From NCBI GenBank assembly GCA_947471745.1, contig CANJKZ010000932.1, positions 186,001 to 250,000 on the forward strand: 64,000 nt of DNA, in the 5' to 3' direction. Below, piece by piece: positions 32,540 to 43,600 of this stretch; position 1 is the first letter of the stretch, and every line of letters starts with the position of its first letter. The notes under the pieces are model-generated. The model made no database searches and was not told the DNA's origin. It was given only the letters and a program-made list of their open reading frames with translations. The stretch comes from Closterium sp. Naga37s-1. Lineage: Eukaryota; Streptophyta; Zygnematophyceae; Desmidiales; Closteriaceae. Both the position numbers and the translations under genes were made by a program.

Positions 32540-35500
32540 ATGCCGCTCAGTCGGCCTGTAGCGGTCTCCCTTGCTGACCCCTCAGGGGGCCCAGTACTTG
32601 CACACTCCTCCACTGTCCTACCGCGTCCTGCGGCCCCGTCGGGCTTGCTGTCGGGACTCCACCTCCCCTCATTCTCTACGAACCTGGTGAGTGGAGCTGA
32701 CCTCCAGGACGTGTGGGTTGACCAGTTCACCCCTGGAGGTCAGCGTGTGACCCACTGCACTTGCTCTCGGACGGGCCGCCACCTGGCCACGTTCACCCGT
32801 CGGCCAGGGTCGAGTCTGTACACACTGACTACTGCGCCTCCTCCGGTCTCTGCGTCTGGTCAGGTAGCTGCGTCCAGTCAGGTGTTTGCTGCTGCGTCCA
32901 GGTCTAGTCCTGCGTCTGCCCCCTGCTCGTGTCGTCCTCTGGCACACAAGACTCTCCTTTGGCACCACCGCCTTGTTCACCCCTCTCTTCCTCATCTTCG
33001 AGGTATGGCCTCCCGTGCCCTTGTCTCGGGTCTACCCAGGTCCCTCCCTCCCCTTCCTCCAGGGCCTGCCCCCACCTGTGTTCCTTGTGTCGAGGGCCGG
33101 CAGCGCGCCGCCCCTCACTCCTCCTCGTTTCCTCCGACTGAGGCTCCTCTGCAGACTCTTCACATGGACGTGTGGGGCCCAGCCCGCATCCCTGGACAGG
33201 GTCACGAGCGCTACTTCCTCCTGGTCGTTGACGACTACTCGCGTTACACCACAGTCTTCCCCTTGCGCAGCAAGGGTGAGGTTCCTGAGGTGTTGATCGC
33301 CTGGATCCGTGGTGCTCGTCACCAGCTCAGTGAGAGTTTCGGCTCCGACCTTCCTGTTCTGCGTCTGCACTCGGACAGAGGCGGGGAGTTTTCCTCCGAC
33401 CTCCTGAGAGCCTTCTGTCGTTCGGAGGGCATCCGCCAGACGTTCACGCTTCCGGCCTCCCCGCAGCAAAATGGGATTGCTGAGCGCCGCATTGGCATGG
33501 TCATGGACGTCGCTCGTACGTCCATGATCCATGTGGCTGCTCCCCATTTTCTGTGGCCGTTCGCAGTTCAGTACGCTGCGCATCAGATCAACCTTCAGCC
33601 TCGTGTCTCCTTGCCGGAGACCACACCTACTCTGTGGTGGATGGGGAAGGTTGGCGATGCGTCCGCGTTCCGTGTCTGGGGATCTCGAGCTTTTTTCCGT
33701 GATACTACTGCGGACAAGCTGTCCTCCCGTGCCGTTCCCTGTGTCTTCCTTGGCTTCCCTCCTGACGCACCCGGGTGGCAGTTCTACCACCCCACCTTGC
33801 GTCGTGTTCTGTCCTCTCAGGACGTCACGTTCGACGAGTCGGTGTCGTACTACCGTCTCTTTCCCTACCGCACTGCCTCTCCCCCCCCCCCACCGCTCTT
33901 CCTGGCACGAGGTACTCCCCTGGTAGACCCCCTCCCCCCCCAGGGTCTTGCCCCCTCAGGTGTGTCCCAGGTAGACCCTGCCGAGCTGGTCGAGGTAGCT
34001 GTCGACTCAGGTGCTGCTAGGGGTGCTGACCCTGCGGGTGCGGGGACTGGGGGTGCTGAGACTGGGGGTGCTGTGTCTGGGGGTGCTGAGTCTGGGGGTG
34101 CTGAAACTGGGCGTGCTGAGCCTGGGGGTGTGGCGCCTGAGGGTACTGTGTCTGGAGGTGCTGAGCCTGCGCGTGCTGAGTCTGGAGGTGCTCTAGGTGT
34201 CCCGTCGCGGCGGGAGCCCCTCTCTCCACAGCGGCTTCGTGAGTGGTACTCTCGGCGCTGTCGAGTTGCTGCTGGTGCTGCTGGAGCTGCTGGAGGTGCT
34301 GGAGGTGCTGCTGGTGCTGGAGCTGCTGGAGGTACTGGAGGTGCTACTGGAGCTCCTGGAGGTGCTGGCGCTGCTGGAGGTGGTGCTGGTGCTGGAGCTG
34401 CTGGTGGTGCTGCTGGTGCAGGAGCTGCTGGAGGTGCTACTGGAGCTACTGGAGGTGCTGGCGTTGCTGGAGGTAGTGCTGGAGATGGAGCTGCTGGAGG
34501 TGCTGCTGGAGCTGCTGGAGGTGCTGGAGGTGCTACTGGAGCTACTGGAGGTGCTGGCGCTGTTGGAGGTGGTGCTGGCGCTGGAGGTGCTGGAGGTGGT
34601 GCTGGTGCTGGAGCTGCTGGAGGTGCTACTGGGACTGGAGACCCTGGGGCTGAGGGTACCGGTTCTGTCCCTGCTGTTTCTGGAGGCGCTGCGCGGCCGC
34701 GGTCGTACTACGTTCCACTCCTTCAGCAGGTTCTTGGCTCCCAGCCTTCTCCTGGTCTTCCTCCTCCTTTCCTGAGTCCACCGCCTGTCCAGTCCCAGAA
34801 GCAGTTGCAGCCGGCCTCTCCGCTGCCTGGTCCTTCTCCTTACTCTAGACCGACCAGAGGTCTTACGGAGCGTCGTGAGCCTGAGTCTCGTCCTGTGTCG
34901 CCTGCGTCTCGTTCTGCGTCGCCTGTCCGTATTGTTCGCACTGGTCGTGTTTCGCGTCCGCGTCTTCCTCCTGTCCCTGGCACTCACTCTATGACACGGC
35001 GTCCTTCTACTGCTCCACAGCGTGTCCCTCTGCCCTCTCCTCCTGCGTCCTCTCTTCCTGACGGTCCGGACCCGGAGTCTGACTCCCTTCGTGCTGCTAG
35101 TCCTACTGTCACGCGCTTTCTGGCCACTGCTGTCACTGACCCTCTGTTTGAGTCCTCTGCTGCGTCTGCTCTTGTTGCTGAGCTTGTTGACTTTGCTGCA
35201 GCCTGTCGCCTAGACTACGCCACTAGTCTTGTTGCTGAGTCTGCGTCTGTGTCTGTCTGTCCTCCGTCCGTCGGGGGTGAGTGTGCTCTTGGCACAGACG
35301 TTCTTGAGGACAGACAGGAGGAGTTTGAGTGCTTTGCTGCTTCTGTCCCTCATCTTGTGTCCATGCTGCTTGCCCCTGAGGGAGACCCGGAAGCACTAGA
35401 CATCCCGACCCCGCGCTCTTACGCAGAGGCGATAGAGGGTCCCTACTCCTCTCAGTGGCAGGCAGCCATGGACGCAGAGATGGCTTCCTGGAAGTCCACA

Positions 35501-36982
35501 GGCACCTACGTAGACGAGGTTCCCCCACCTGGGGCGAACATCGTCAGTGGCATGTGGATCTTCAGGGTGAAGCGGCCGCCGGGTTCTCCGCCTGCCTTCA
35601 AGGCGCGTTACGTTGCACGTGGCTTCAGTCAGCGACAGGGAGTTGACTTCTTTCAGACCTTCTCCCCTACACCGAAGATGACCACTATTCGGGTACTGCT
35701 GCACGTTGCTGCTCAGCGTGACTACGAGCTCCACTCGCTTGACTTCAGCACAGCCTTCCTACAGGGCAGCCTGCACGAGGAGATCTGGCTGCGCCGCCCA
35801 CCTGGCTTCACTGGGTCGTTTCCTGCTGGTACCCAGTGGAGCCTCCGGCGGCCAGACTACGGTCTCCGCCAGGCGCCCCGTGAGTGGCACGACACGCTCA
35901 GGACGACTCTTGCTTCTCTTGGTTTTGCTCCTTCCACTGCTGACCCTTCTCTGTTTCTACGCACTGACGCTACTCTGCCGCCGTTCTACGTTCTAGTGTA
36001 CGTAGACGACCTCGTCTTTGCTACTGCTGACACGGAGGCACTCGCCCACGTGAAGTCCGAGCTGCAGAAGAGACACACGTGCACAGACCTGGGTGAGCTC
36101 ACAAGCTATCTTGGCTTGCGGATCACCCGGGACATAGCACATCGCACCATTACCTTGACTCAGTCACACATGGTGCAGCAGGTCCTTCAGCGCTTCGGCT
36201 TCACGTACTCCTCGCCACAGTCCACTCCTCTGCCTACCGGTCACTCGCTCTCAGCTCCACCTTCGGACGAGTCCGTAGAGCCGAGTGGCCCGTATCCAGA
36301 GCTTGTGGGCTGGCTCATGTACCTGATGACCTGCACACGACCTGACCTCGCATACCCTCTCAGCCTTCTGGCTCGCTACGTGGCTCCCGGCACGCACCGA
36401 AAGGTGCACTGGGATCCTGCGAAGAGGGTGTTGCGATACTTGTGCAGTACATCGGGCATGGGGCTCGTGCTTGGAGGACGGGCTCGAGTTGTCCTCACTG
36501 GTCACGCTGACGCCTCCTGGGTTGACGACTTGGCTACGCAGCGGTCGTCACAGGGTTACACCTTCAGTCTTGGCTCCGGCTCTTTCTCTTGGCGGTCTAC
36601 CCGCTCTTCTTCTGTTCTCAGCTCCAGTTGTGAGGCTGAGATCTACGCTGGAGCCATGGCTGCACAGGAGCTTCGCTGGCTCACCTACCTGCTGACCGAC
36701 TTGGGAGAGGCGCCTCGTTCTCCTCCAGTTCTGTACGTCGACAACAAGGCCATGCTGGCCTTGTGTCAGGAGCACAGACTGGAGCACAGAACGAAGCACA
36801 TTGCTCTGCGCTACTTCCTTGCTCGAGAGTTGCAGCAGCGTGGCCAGCTTCGTCTTGCTTACGTGGCCTCTCAGGCCAACACTGCTGATGTTTTCACCAA
36901 GGCACTTCAGCCTTGTGATCATCAGCGTTTCTGTACTGTGTTAGGCCTTGTACCTACTGTGCCTCACTTGTTGACTTCTTGA
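32540..36982 (+). CDS. Pol polyprotein of the young family 1 copia element (1,480 codons)
   Basis: The frame is also open upstream of 32540 and includes the protease core LDSGASRSFF near 32492, so the ATG at 32540 is probably internal. Domains: pre-integrase with HHRLVHPSLPHL and CVPCVEGRQRAAPHSS (about 32960-33125); integrase core with DVWGP, LHSDRGGEF and QQNGIAERR as D-D-E sites (about 33165-33500); an integrase C-terminal part; a Gly/Ala-rich linker (about 34010-34700); RT with FKARYVARGFSQRQG, LRQAPREWHD and VYVDDLVF (about 35560-36020); RNase H with HADASWVDD, SCEAEIYAGAMAAQELRW and TKHIALRYFLARE (about 36505-36840). The length and order are those of a Copia Pol. In the cell it would make and integrate the element's cDNA. 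Confidence 0.9.
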   Translation: MPLSRPVAVSLADPSGGPVLAHSSTVLPRPAAPSGLLSGLHLPSFSTNLVSGADLQDVWVDQFTPGGQRVTHCTCSRTGRHLATFTRRPGSSLYTLTTAPPPVSASGQVAASSQVFAAASRSSPASAPCSCRPLAHKTLLWHHRLVHPSLPHLRGMASRALVSGLPRSLPPLPPGPAPTCVPCVEGRQRAAPHSSSFPPTEAPLQTLHMDVWGPARIPGQGHERYFLLVVDDYSRYTTVFPLRSKGEVPEVLIAWIRGARHQLSESFGSDLPVLRLHSDRGGEFSSDLLRAFCRSEGIRQTFTLPASPQQNGIAERRIGMVMDVARTSMIHVAAPHFLWPFAVQYAAHQINLQPRVSLPETTPTLWWMGKVGDASAFRVWGSRAFFRDTTADKLSSRAVPCVFLGFPPDAPGWQFYHPTLRRVLSSQDVTFDESVSYYRLFPYRTASPPPPPLFLARGTPLVDPLPPQGLAPSGVSQVDPAELVEVAVDSGAARGADPAGAGTGGAETGGAVSGGAESGGAETGRAEPGGVAPEGTVSGGAEPARAESGGALGVPSRREPLSPQRLREWYSRRCRVAAGAAGAAGGAGGAAGAGAAGGTGGATGAPGGAGAAGGGAGAGAAGGAAGAGAAGGATGATGGAGVAGGSAGDGAAGGAAGAAGGAGGATGATGGAGAVGGGAGAGGAGGGAGAGAAGGATGTGDPGAEGTGSVPAVSGGAARPRSYYVPLLQQVLGSQPSPGLPPPFLSPPPVQSQKQLQPASPLPGPSPYSRPTRGLTERREPESRPVSPASRSASPVRIVRTGRVSRPRLPPVPGTHSMTRRPSTAPQRVPLPSPPASSLPDGPDPESDSLRAASPTVTRFLATAVTDPLFESSAASALVAELVDFAAACRLDYATSLVAESASVSVCPPSVGGECALGTDVLEDRQEEFECFAASVPHLVSMLLAPEGDPEALDIPTPRSYAEAIEGPYSSQWQAAMDAEMASWKSTGTYVDEVPPPGANIVSGMWIFRVKRPPGSPPAFKARYVARGFSQRQGVDFFQTFSPTPKMTTIRVLLHVAAQRDYELHSLDFSTAFLQGSLHEEIWLRRPPGFTGSFPAGTQWSLRRPDYGLRQAPREWHDTLRTTLASLGFAPSTADPSLFLRTDATLPPFYVLVYVDDLVFATADTEALAHVKSELQKRHTCTDLGELTSYLGLRITRDIAHRTITLTQSHMVQQVLQRFGFTYSSPQSTPLPTGHSLSAPPSDESVEPSGPYPELVGWLMYLMTCTRPDLAYPLSLLARYVAPGTHRKVHWDPAKRVLRYLCSTSGMGLVLGGRARVVLTGHADASWVDDLATQRSSQGYTFSLGSGSFSWRSTRSSSVLSSSCEAEIYAGAMAAQELRWLTYLLTDLGEAPRSPPVLYVDNKAMLALCQEHRLEHRTKHIALRYFLARELQQRGQLRLAYVASQANTADVFTKALQPCDHQRFCTVLGLVPTVPHLLTS
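34010..34700 (+). repeat. Gly/Ala triplet-repeat linker inside pol
   Basis: DNA words GGTGCTGG, GGAGCTGCT and GGGGGTGCTGAG are repeated in register with the reading frame. They give first GGAESGGAE-type, then GAAGGAGGA-type peptide. The block separates integrase from RT. Comparable but different repeat blocks sit at the same place in the older copies near 3930-4260 and 21240-21530. Confidence 0.85.
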
Positions 36983-37211
36983 CTCTGCTTGTAATGTACT
37001 CTATCTACTTATACCTGCATGCTTACACTTGCTAGGTTGTGTTCACTGTATTGTTTGCTTTCCTTTATATAACTCTGCATGTGAACTGGCCTTATGGCCC
37101 TTTGCTTGTGCTCAGACTGTGTGGTGACTTTGTGATACACACTGAGCTTGTTTTGTCTTTCTTGACTGGTCTTGTGACCCCTTGTTCTCCCCCACTTTGC
37201 CTATGGGGGTG

Positions 37212-37343
37212 TGTCAAACTTATATCTACTATAGTCTGCTTAGGCTGCAGTGGGGTAGTCCTTAGAGGGTACAACACTATTGTGTTTTCTACTTGTACCC
37301 TTCTGCTTTCTAGTTCAATCATTCTTTCGTCAATTCTCTCACA
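37212..37343 (+). repeat. 3' LTR of the young family 1 element
   Basis: 132 bp. It differs from 31841-31972 at two places seen by eye (GGCTGCAG against GGCTGTAG, and TTTCGTCAA against TTTCGACAA), about 1.5 percent. Confidence 0.95.
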
Positions 37344-37548
37344 ATATATACCTGCATGCTTACACTTGCTAGGGTATGATCACTGTATTGTTTGTTCTCT
37401 TTTATAGAACTCTGCATGTGAACTGGCCTTGTGGCCCTTTGCTTGTGCTCGGACTGTGTGGTGACTTTGTGATCCACCCTGAGCTTGCTTTGCTTTTCTT
37501 GACTGGTCTTGTGACCGCTTGTTCTCCCCCACTTTGCCTATGGGGGTG

Positions 37549-37680
37549 TGTCAGAATGTTATGTTGCTTACAAGTGTGTAGGCTATAGTGGGGTAGCCCA
37601 TATGGGGTACAACCCAATTAGGGTTAGAACTTGTACCCAACTGTTTCATAGTTCATCCACTCTCCTTCATTCTTCTGACA
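37549..37680 (+). repeat. 3' LTR of the old split family 1 element
   Basis: Starts TGTCAGAATGTTATG straight after the polypurine tract TATGGGGGTG and ends TTCTTCTGACA. Its core (GGCTATAGTGGGGTAGCCCA) is closer to the LTR at 63562 than to the young element. Family 4 sequence begins at 37681. Confidence 0.9.
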
Positions 37681-38870
37681 TGCCCCACATGCTCTCTTCA
37701 TGGTCCTCCTCCGCTGCTGCCTTGGGGTTCTCGTCACCCTTGTGCTGTATCTGAGCTGCTGCACCACTCTCCTCGTGTTCACCAAGCTTGCTGGTCCCTC
37801 CAAGATTGCACTTCTTGGACTCAACTTCCTTAGCATGACCGTTCGCGCCATCGCCGCTACCAACGGCTTCACCCTTGGTGCTGATGCTTGCTGCCACTTG
37901 CCTCTCCTTAGGCATGGGGACCACAGGGATCTGCCACATCTCGTTGTAGACATCCCTATCCTTGTGAAGGTCCCAAAGAATCCACTCGCCAAGCCTCGCG
38001 GTATAGGTCCTAGCTCCCTTTGAGCTCGTGTCCATGCCGGCCTTTTGCAACCGCCGCACGGAAATTATGTTGGTAGCAAGGTTGGACACCCAAAGAACGT
38101 TCTTGAGGCCCACCATCTTCCCATCAGCACCCTTGAATATGGCCTTGCCCATGCCTTTCACCTCTGCTTGCTGCCCCAAAGCCGATGTGACATGCTTCAC
38201 CGGTGACGGTTCAAGTTCGGTGAGCAAGTCCGCATAAGGTGTCATGCTATAGGTAGCGCTTTTATCGATCACCCAATAGTCCAGGGAGTGTAGGGTCACC
38301 TTCCCCACAGCAGCAGGCTCCTCAAAGCTTTCATCATTTTCTGGTGCAGCCAGTGCTTGCGTCGACACGAAGAAGAATTGACCCGGAAAGCGATCGTCCC
38401 TCGACTCGCTCTCGTTGTCACCGTTCTTCATATTTGCAGCACCACCTCCGCGACCGCCACGGCCTTCACGGCCTCTTCCTCTCCCTCCTCCTGCTCCTCT
38501 ACCCTCTTGGCCTTGAGCATGGGTCCATCCATCAAGGAGCTTGAAGCAATCACGCCGCATATGTCCGCTCTTCCGCACCCACGGGCTCTTCTCTGGGTCG
38601 TTCTCGTGGCGCTTCTCCGTTCCTTCCATCACCTCCACCTGGTTATAGAGGTCAAATACATTCTCCATTCTGAAGAACCATTGAGCGAAGTTGTCGCCAT
38701 TGAACTTGTCAATCCCAAACACCCTAGGCTCATCCCTGGTTGCACGGGCGCCATGGCTGAATCATGGGGTTGGGCTTGACCTTGGGCTTCTCCACTGCCA
38801 CCAGCACCTCTGCCACCCCTTTGCTCAGGTCCAGCTATTGTCGAAACTTCTCCAACGGGCTCTGATACCA
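37681..38870 (-). pseudogene. Family 4 copia gag-protease fragment, minus strand
   Basis: On the minus strand: gag words VFGIDKFNGDNFAQWFFRMEN, here near 38722, and NDPEKSPWVRKS; a Gly/Arg-rich stretch; protease-like VIDKSATYSM near 38265; then pre-integrase text (WILWDLHKDRDVYNEMWQI). A primer site GGCTCTGATACCA (38858-38870 on the plus strand) precedes it. The same domains in plus orientation lie at 58551-61840. Downstream pol is missing at the junction with the LTR ending at 37680. It has several breaks. Confidence 0.85.
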
Positions 38871-38872
38871 CT

Positions 38873-39570
38873 TGATATAGTAACAATAGGCTTGAATGTG
38901 CCTAAAACGAAAGATAGAGTTCACAGTCGGATTTCTGCACAGCAGCTTCAAACATTGATAGCATTCTGGTCACAGCCCCGAATGACCTGATTTAAATTGG
39001 ATCTAGAGCATCGTATTGTCGCCGACAATAGACATTTTAAATTGCACGATTTCATTTAGTATTGATGACACAAAGTCGGTTCGAACGAACGGCACTATGG
39101 CAGCCACTATAGTCTTAGAACACAAATTAGGAAGAGTTACAAGTTGAGAATGACTCCTAGCTCCTACAAACCCCAAGAGCCAAGGTACAATGATGTGGAA
39201 CAGTGCCACACTATCCCCAACCACGAAAGGTCTCGAAACTACTCTCCCCAAGAGCCTACACCAAGAGAAATAATACACTACACAAAGTAAGGTAACTATT
39301 CTCACTACCTTGAAGTTTACCCTTTTGGAGAGCTTCGAAATCACTCGAATCTTGAAACCAAGGCTCTGGTTCTTCAAGAAAAAATCTTCCTTGGAAGTCT
39401 GCTGTGCATACCTGCGACACGCCGAACGTTCCACACACGACAAAATAGAAAACTGCACACGACACGCAAACGACGACGTGACACGCGACTAGCGATAACT
39501 CGCTATTCACTCAACACACACATTAAAAAATCATGCCTCATCATTCACACACTATTGTAAGCATGAAATA
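38873..39570 (-). repeat. 5' LTR of family 4, first part, minus strand
   Basis: Plus-strand left edge TGATATAGTAACAATAGG beside the primer site; it runs to GTAAGCATGAAATA, where a family 3 LTR begins at 39571. The rest of this LTR reappears at 46966-47044, so the family 3 block is an insertion into it. Confidence 0.85.
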
Positions 39571-40643
39571 TGTTGGTGTAAGGGCCTAATAAACTCAGGC
39601 TATTAAGACGTTATCCAACTTAAAACCTCTCCTCGGGGTCACCTCCAAGGGTCCCTGGGTGCTTGGTACAAGACCAGCCCCTATCCTCGGGTCCGAGTTT
39701 GTAGAGAGAGGGATCAAGAGGGACTTAGTCAAAACAGCAAGAGTACCTTGGACGTCGCGCAGCGTGCCGTGCAGACTATCGATCGGATTAAGCCGAGAAC
39801 TCGCTATATCCAAGCTCACTCTAAGAGCTTTCAAAAGAGCCAAGTTGCCTCGCGAAAGTTCTGCCATTGCAGAGTTACGAAATGGACAGCGTTGGCCTAG
39901 CGTCGTAGTGCTAGCGTACTAGCGTTGACTCAGTAGCATTCCGCCATCGCACCGTGTAGAAACGAAATTCCTGCAAGGAAGGAATTCGCTTGAATCAATT
40001 TGAATATATTCAGGTACAAACAGAGAAGGAATATATAGTTCTAGCTAGCAAGGACCTTGGGAATCAACCTGGGAACAACCAGGGATGATCCCAAATAATT
40101 CCAAGCAACAGAACCAACCTGGCTGGACAAAACAGCAGGTGGTAGGTTGGTAAACAACCTCTGGTTCTGTTTTTCCACCCTGGGAAAACAACAACCAGGT
40201 TCAGGTCCTAAAAACAGAACATGTTTTGTCTTTGCCCAACCAGCCAAATGCTGGTTCTGCTGGTTTCCCCTGGCCCTGTAGCATGCAGATACAGACAAAC
40301 AACATCCAACCTTCACCTAAATTGTACCCCTATAGTGCCTGCCCTGCTACACTATAGTCAACCAAACAAAAACAGTACAATTTCGAGTTGGATAGAACTG
40401 AATCTGCGCAATCAATTCAACCGAACTGCAAAGCTTCCATCTTGGGTTCCTTTGCGAGCTCGTCCTTTCTGCTTGCACTGTTCATAGCGCGTACAATGTT
40501 GTGCTGAAGCGCACATTCCAAAAGCAAAAATTGCGAAAGCAAACAAACACACGAACATTCCATTCACACCCAAATGCATTCGCACACGCATACTTGTACA
40601 AACAGACGGCAGGATGTCGTGCAATGTGAATTTGCACCCAACA
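39571..40643 (-). repeat. 3' LTR, family 3, second subtype
   Basis: From TGTTGGTGTAAGGG to CACCCAACA on the plus strand, about 1,073 bp. It has the subtype words GATCGGATTAAGC and TACGAAATGGACAGC shared with 29918-30287 and 45962-46965. Confidence 0.9.
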
Positions 40644-43600
40644 CACCCCCCCTCAGCCTGCCGGCTGCATCCCCAACATTCCATGCTAGTTCATACTCAT
40701 TCCACTCATGCGCACTCAACGCCAATGAGGCTCATCCGCAAGCCTCTTGGTGAGGAAGTCCGCTGGCTGCTGGTGAGTCTTGATGTAGATCGGATTCACC
40801 GTCCCCCTCTTCACCTCCTTACGCAGCCAATGCCACTTGATACGCATGTGCTTGTTCAGCCCATGAAGCACAGCATTCCTGGCCATCCCAAGAGCCCCCT
40901 TGCTATCACAAAACAGCGGCGTAGCAACCTTCTGCTTCTGACCAATCGCCTCTAACAGCCTCTACAGCCAAATCACCTCCTTCACCCCATGGAACATTGC
41001 CATGTACTCTGATTCAACAGAGGAGAGTGCCGTCTCCGTCTGCTTCTTGGACCTCCAACTAACAGGTCCTCCCCCAACTACGCAGATGTATCCTCCCACA
41101 GATGAGGAATCCTCCTTTTCATAAGCCCACGTAGCATCGGTAAAGCAAGTGAGAAACAGCTTGCCTTCTCCAAGCCGCTCCCCCTTCTCTTTCAGCACCT
41201 CAACCCCTTTCTGCTTCACCTGTGCAGATGCGGAGTATTGAACTCCAATGCTTGGATGAGAGTTTAGGTACTTCATCACACGCTCAGTTGCATCCACCTG
41301 CTCCTCTGATGGATTCTGCACCACCCTAGCCAGCTGCCCAACCGAGAAAGAGATGTCGGGCCTTGTGTGAACTGCTGCGTACAAGAGGCTGCCCACCAAG
41401 GGCTGAAATTTCTGCTGCTCCTCGGCTTCAACCCCTTCATCCTCTGCTGCCTTCACAAGCTTGAATTCTGCTGGCAGGGAAGTTGCAACCTTGCGCTCAT
41501 TCTCAATCCCATACTTCTCCCCCAGCTCCTTGATGAACTTCTCCTGGTGCAGCTTCAACCACCTGTGATCCAGATCCCTCTCCACGTGCATCCCGAGGTA
41601 GTACTTTACCTCCCCAAGGGTCTTGCACTTGAAGTTCTTCATGAGCTGCTGCTGAAGAGAAGAATGTCATCCACGTAGACCAGAAACAGCACCAGCTTCT
41701 CCCCATCCCCCTTGAGAAAGAGGCTCTCATCATAGCTGCTGGTCCTGAATCCCATCTCCTCTAAAACAGCTGCCAACTTCTGGAACCAGCAGCGTGGCGC
41801 CTGCTTCAAGCCGTAGATGGACTTTTTCAGCTTGCACACCTTGCCCTTACCATCCTAATACCCAGGCAGCTGCGTCATGTACACATCCTCTGCTAGAATC
41901 CCATTAAGGAATGCCGTTGATATATTCATCTGAATGATGAATTTCCCACTAACGGCTGCATCTGCCAACAAGACACGGAGGGTAGGGGGTTTGGCAGTGG
42001 GAGCAAAGATCTCATTGAAGTCCTGCTTCTCCTTCTGCATAAACCCCTTAGCCACCAGCCTACTCTTGTAGATGGTGACCTGTCCCTTGTTATCGGTCTT
42101 GATCCTTAGCACCCACTTGCACTGTACGGCTTTCTTCCCCTCAGGCAGCACCACCAGATCCCATGTCCCATTCTCTAGCAAGCTTTGGTACTCAGCATCC
42201 CTAGAAACCAGCCACTTTTCCCTATCTGGTCCAGCTAATGCCTCCTCCATGCTTGCTGGTTCCTCTGGTGCAGGGGCAAGAAAACAGTAGGCAGGTTCAT
42301 CCTCCTCATCCGGGTCATAGCCATGCGGTACAGTCAGCAATGCCTCCTCATTCCCAAGCTGCTGCTCTGCTACATCAGCTCCTGCAGTCAGCTTCATAGT
42401 GGCCATACGGGTACGTCCTGGCCTGGAGACAGGTGTCTCCCATCCCCTCATAACGACACCCTTCGGCTTCCTCCTTTGTGGTAGTGTAGGAGCCTTAGCC
42501 TTTCCCTGCTGCTGCTCACCCATCACCACCCTCTGCAGCTGCCTCCTCTCCCTCCTCCCACACACTAGGAGTCAGGTCCAGCTGCATGGTGATCTGCTCC
42601 ATCTGCTGGGACACCTTAGTCTCCGGCTGTTTCTTCCAGCCCCCATACATCATGCCCTCAACAAACTTCACATCCCTGCTGTCAAACAACACACCCTTGG
42701 ATGGTTCCCACAGCAGCCATCCCTTGCTCTGAGCAGCCAGCCCCAAATGCACACACCAGATTGCACTCGCCCCCAACTTACTTCGATACTTCTTGGGGAC
42801 GTGGGCGACTGCCATGCAACCGAACACCCTCAGCATGTCCACCGGCGGCTTCCTCCCAAGCCACCTCTCGAACGGCACCCACGATTCATCACCAACCTTA
42901 GTGAGCACCCTGTTCCTAGCCACGGTAGCATGCCGGACAGCATGGGGCCACATGGAATTGCCCACCCCTGATTCTATGAGCAGCGCTCTAGCTGTCTCCA
43001 GAATGGTCCGGTTCGCCCGTTCTGCTACACCGTTGGACTGCGGGGTGTAGGCCGTGGTCAGCTCCCTTTGAATGCCCTGCTTCTTGAGCTAGGCGGTCAT
43101 CTCAGTTCCAAGGAACTCACCACCCCGGTCTGTCCTAATCCGCTTCACTACACACTCCTCTTGCTTCTCCACGAATGGCAGCCAGTCTTACGGTATCGTA
43201 GAGGCGGCGTGGTCCTTTTGCTTCAGCGGATACGCCCACATGAGTCTGCTCCAATCATCTAGAATGGTTAGGAAATACCGCTCCCCCTTGTGCCCTTGCA
43301 CCGGCAGCGGCCCCACCAAGTCCATGTGAACCAGCTCCAAAGGCTTCTTGCTCCTGCCAGTCACTCTATGAAAGGGGAGACGGGTGAATTTTGAGAGCAA
43401 ACAGATTTCACAGTTGTCATCGGGTGGCTGTCCGTTCAGCTTCAAACCCTTGACGCCTCCATCCTTCTCTAGCTGCTTCAACAAGGGCATTGCCACATGC
43501 CCCAAGCGTCAGTGTGCCGTTGCCCAATCTGTCTCCCCAGATCTGGCCGACACTTTCACACCAACCCCTCCAACGGCGTTGCACTCCCCCTGGGATGCAG

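Larger units (their letters stand above)
31841..37343 (+). mobile_element. Young Ty1/copia element, family 1
   Basis: A 5.5-kb element with 132-bp LTRs (31841-31972 and 37212-37343) that differ at two positions by eye. The direct flanks ATATA (31836-31840) and ATATA (37344-37348) form a 5-bp target duplication. Primer site TGGTATCAGAGC at 31973-31984; polypurine tract ATGGGGGTG at 37203-37211. Pol is open for nearly its whole length, but gag is short and the N-terminal Gag seen at 2287 is not present. It looks close to whole in pol and reduced in gag, with one or two breaks at most. It is nested in an older element of the same family. Confidence 0.93.
21211..37680 (+). mobile_element. Old family 1 copia element split by three insertions
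   Basis: Pieces of one older element can be followed in order: linker and RT 21211-22556, RT 23574-24138, RNase H and 3' untranslated part 31385-31840, more 3' untranslated part and polypurine tract 37344-37548, 3' LTR 37549-37680. Between them lie a solo family 2 LTR, a family 3 element and a younger family 1 element. Its 5' part is missing to the left of 21211. It is broken several times apart from the insertions. Because every guest lies inside it, it is older than all three. Confidence 0.85.

Noticed and set aside
34193-34987. Ser/Thr-rich minus frame and Leu/Val-rich plus frame opposite the Gly/Ala linker
   Set aside because: These are frame shadows of the triplet repeat inside the young family 1 pol frame.
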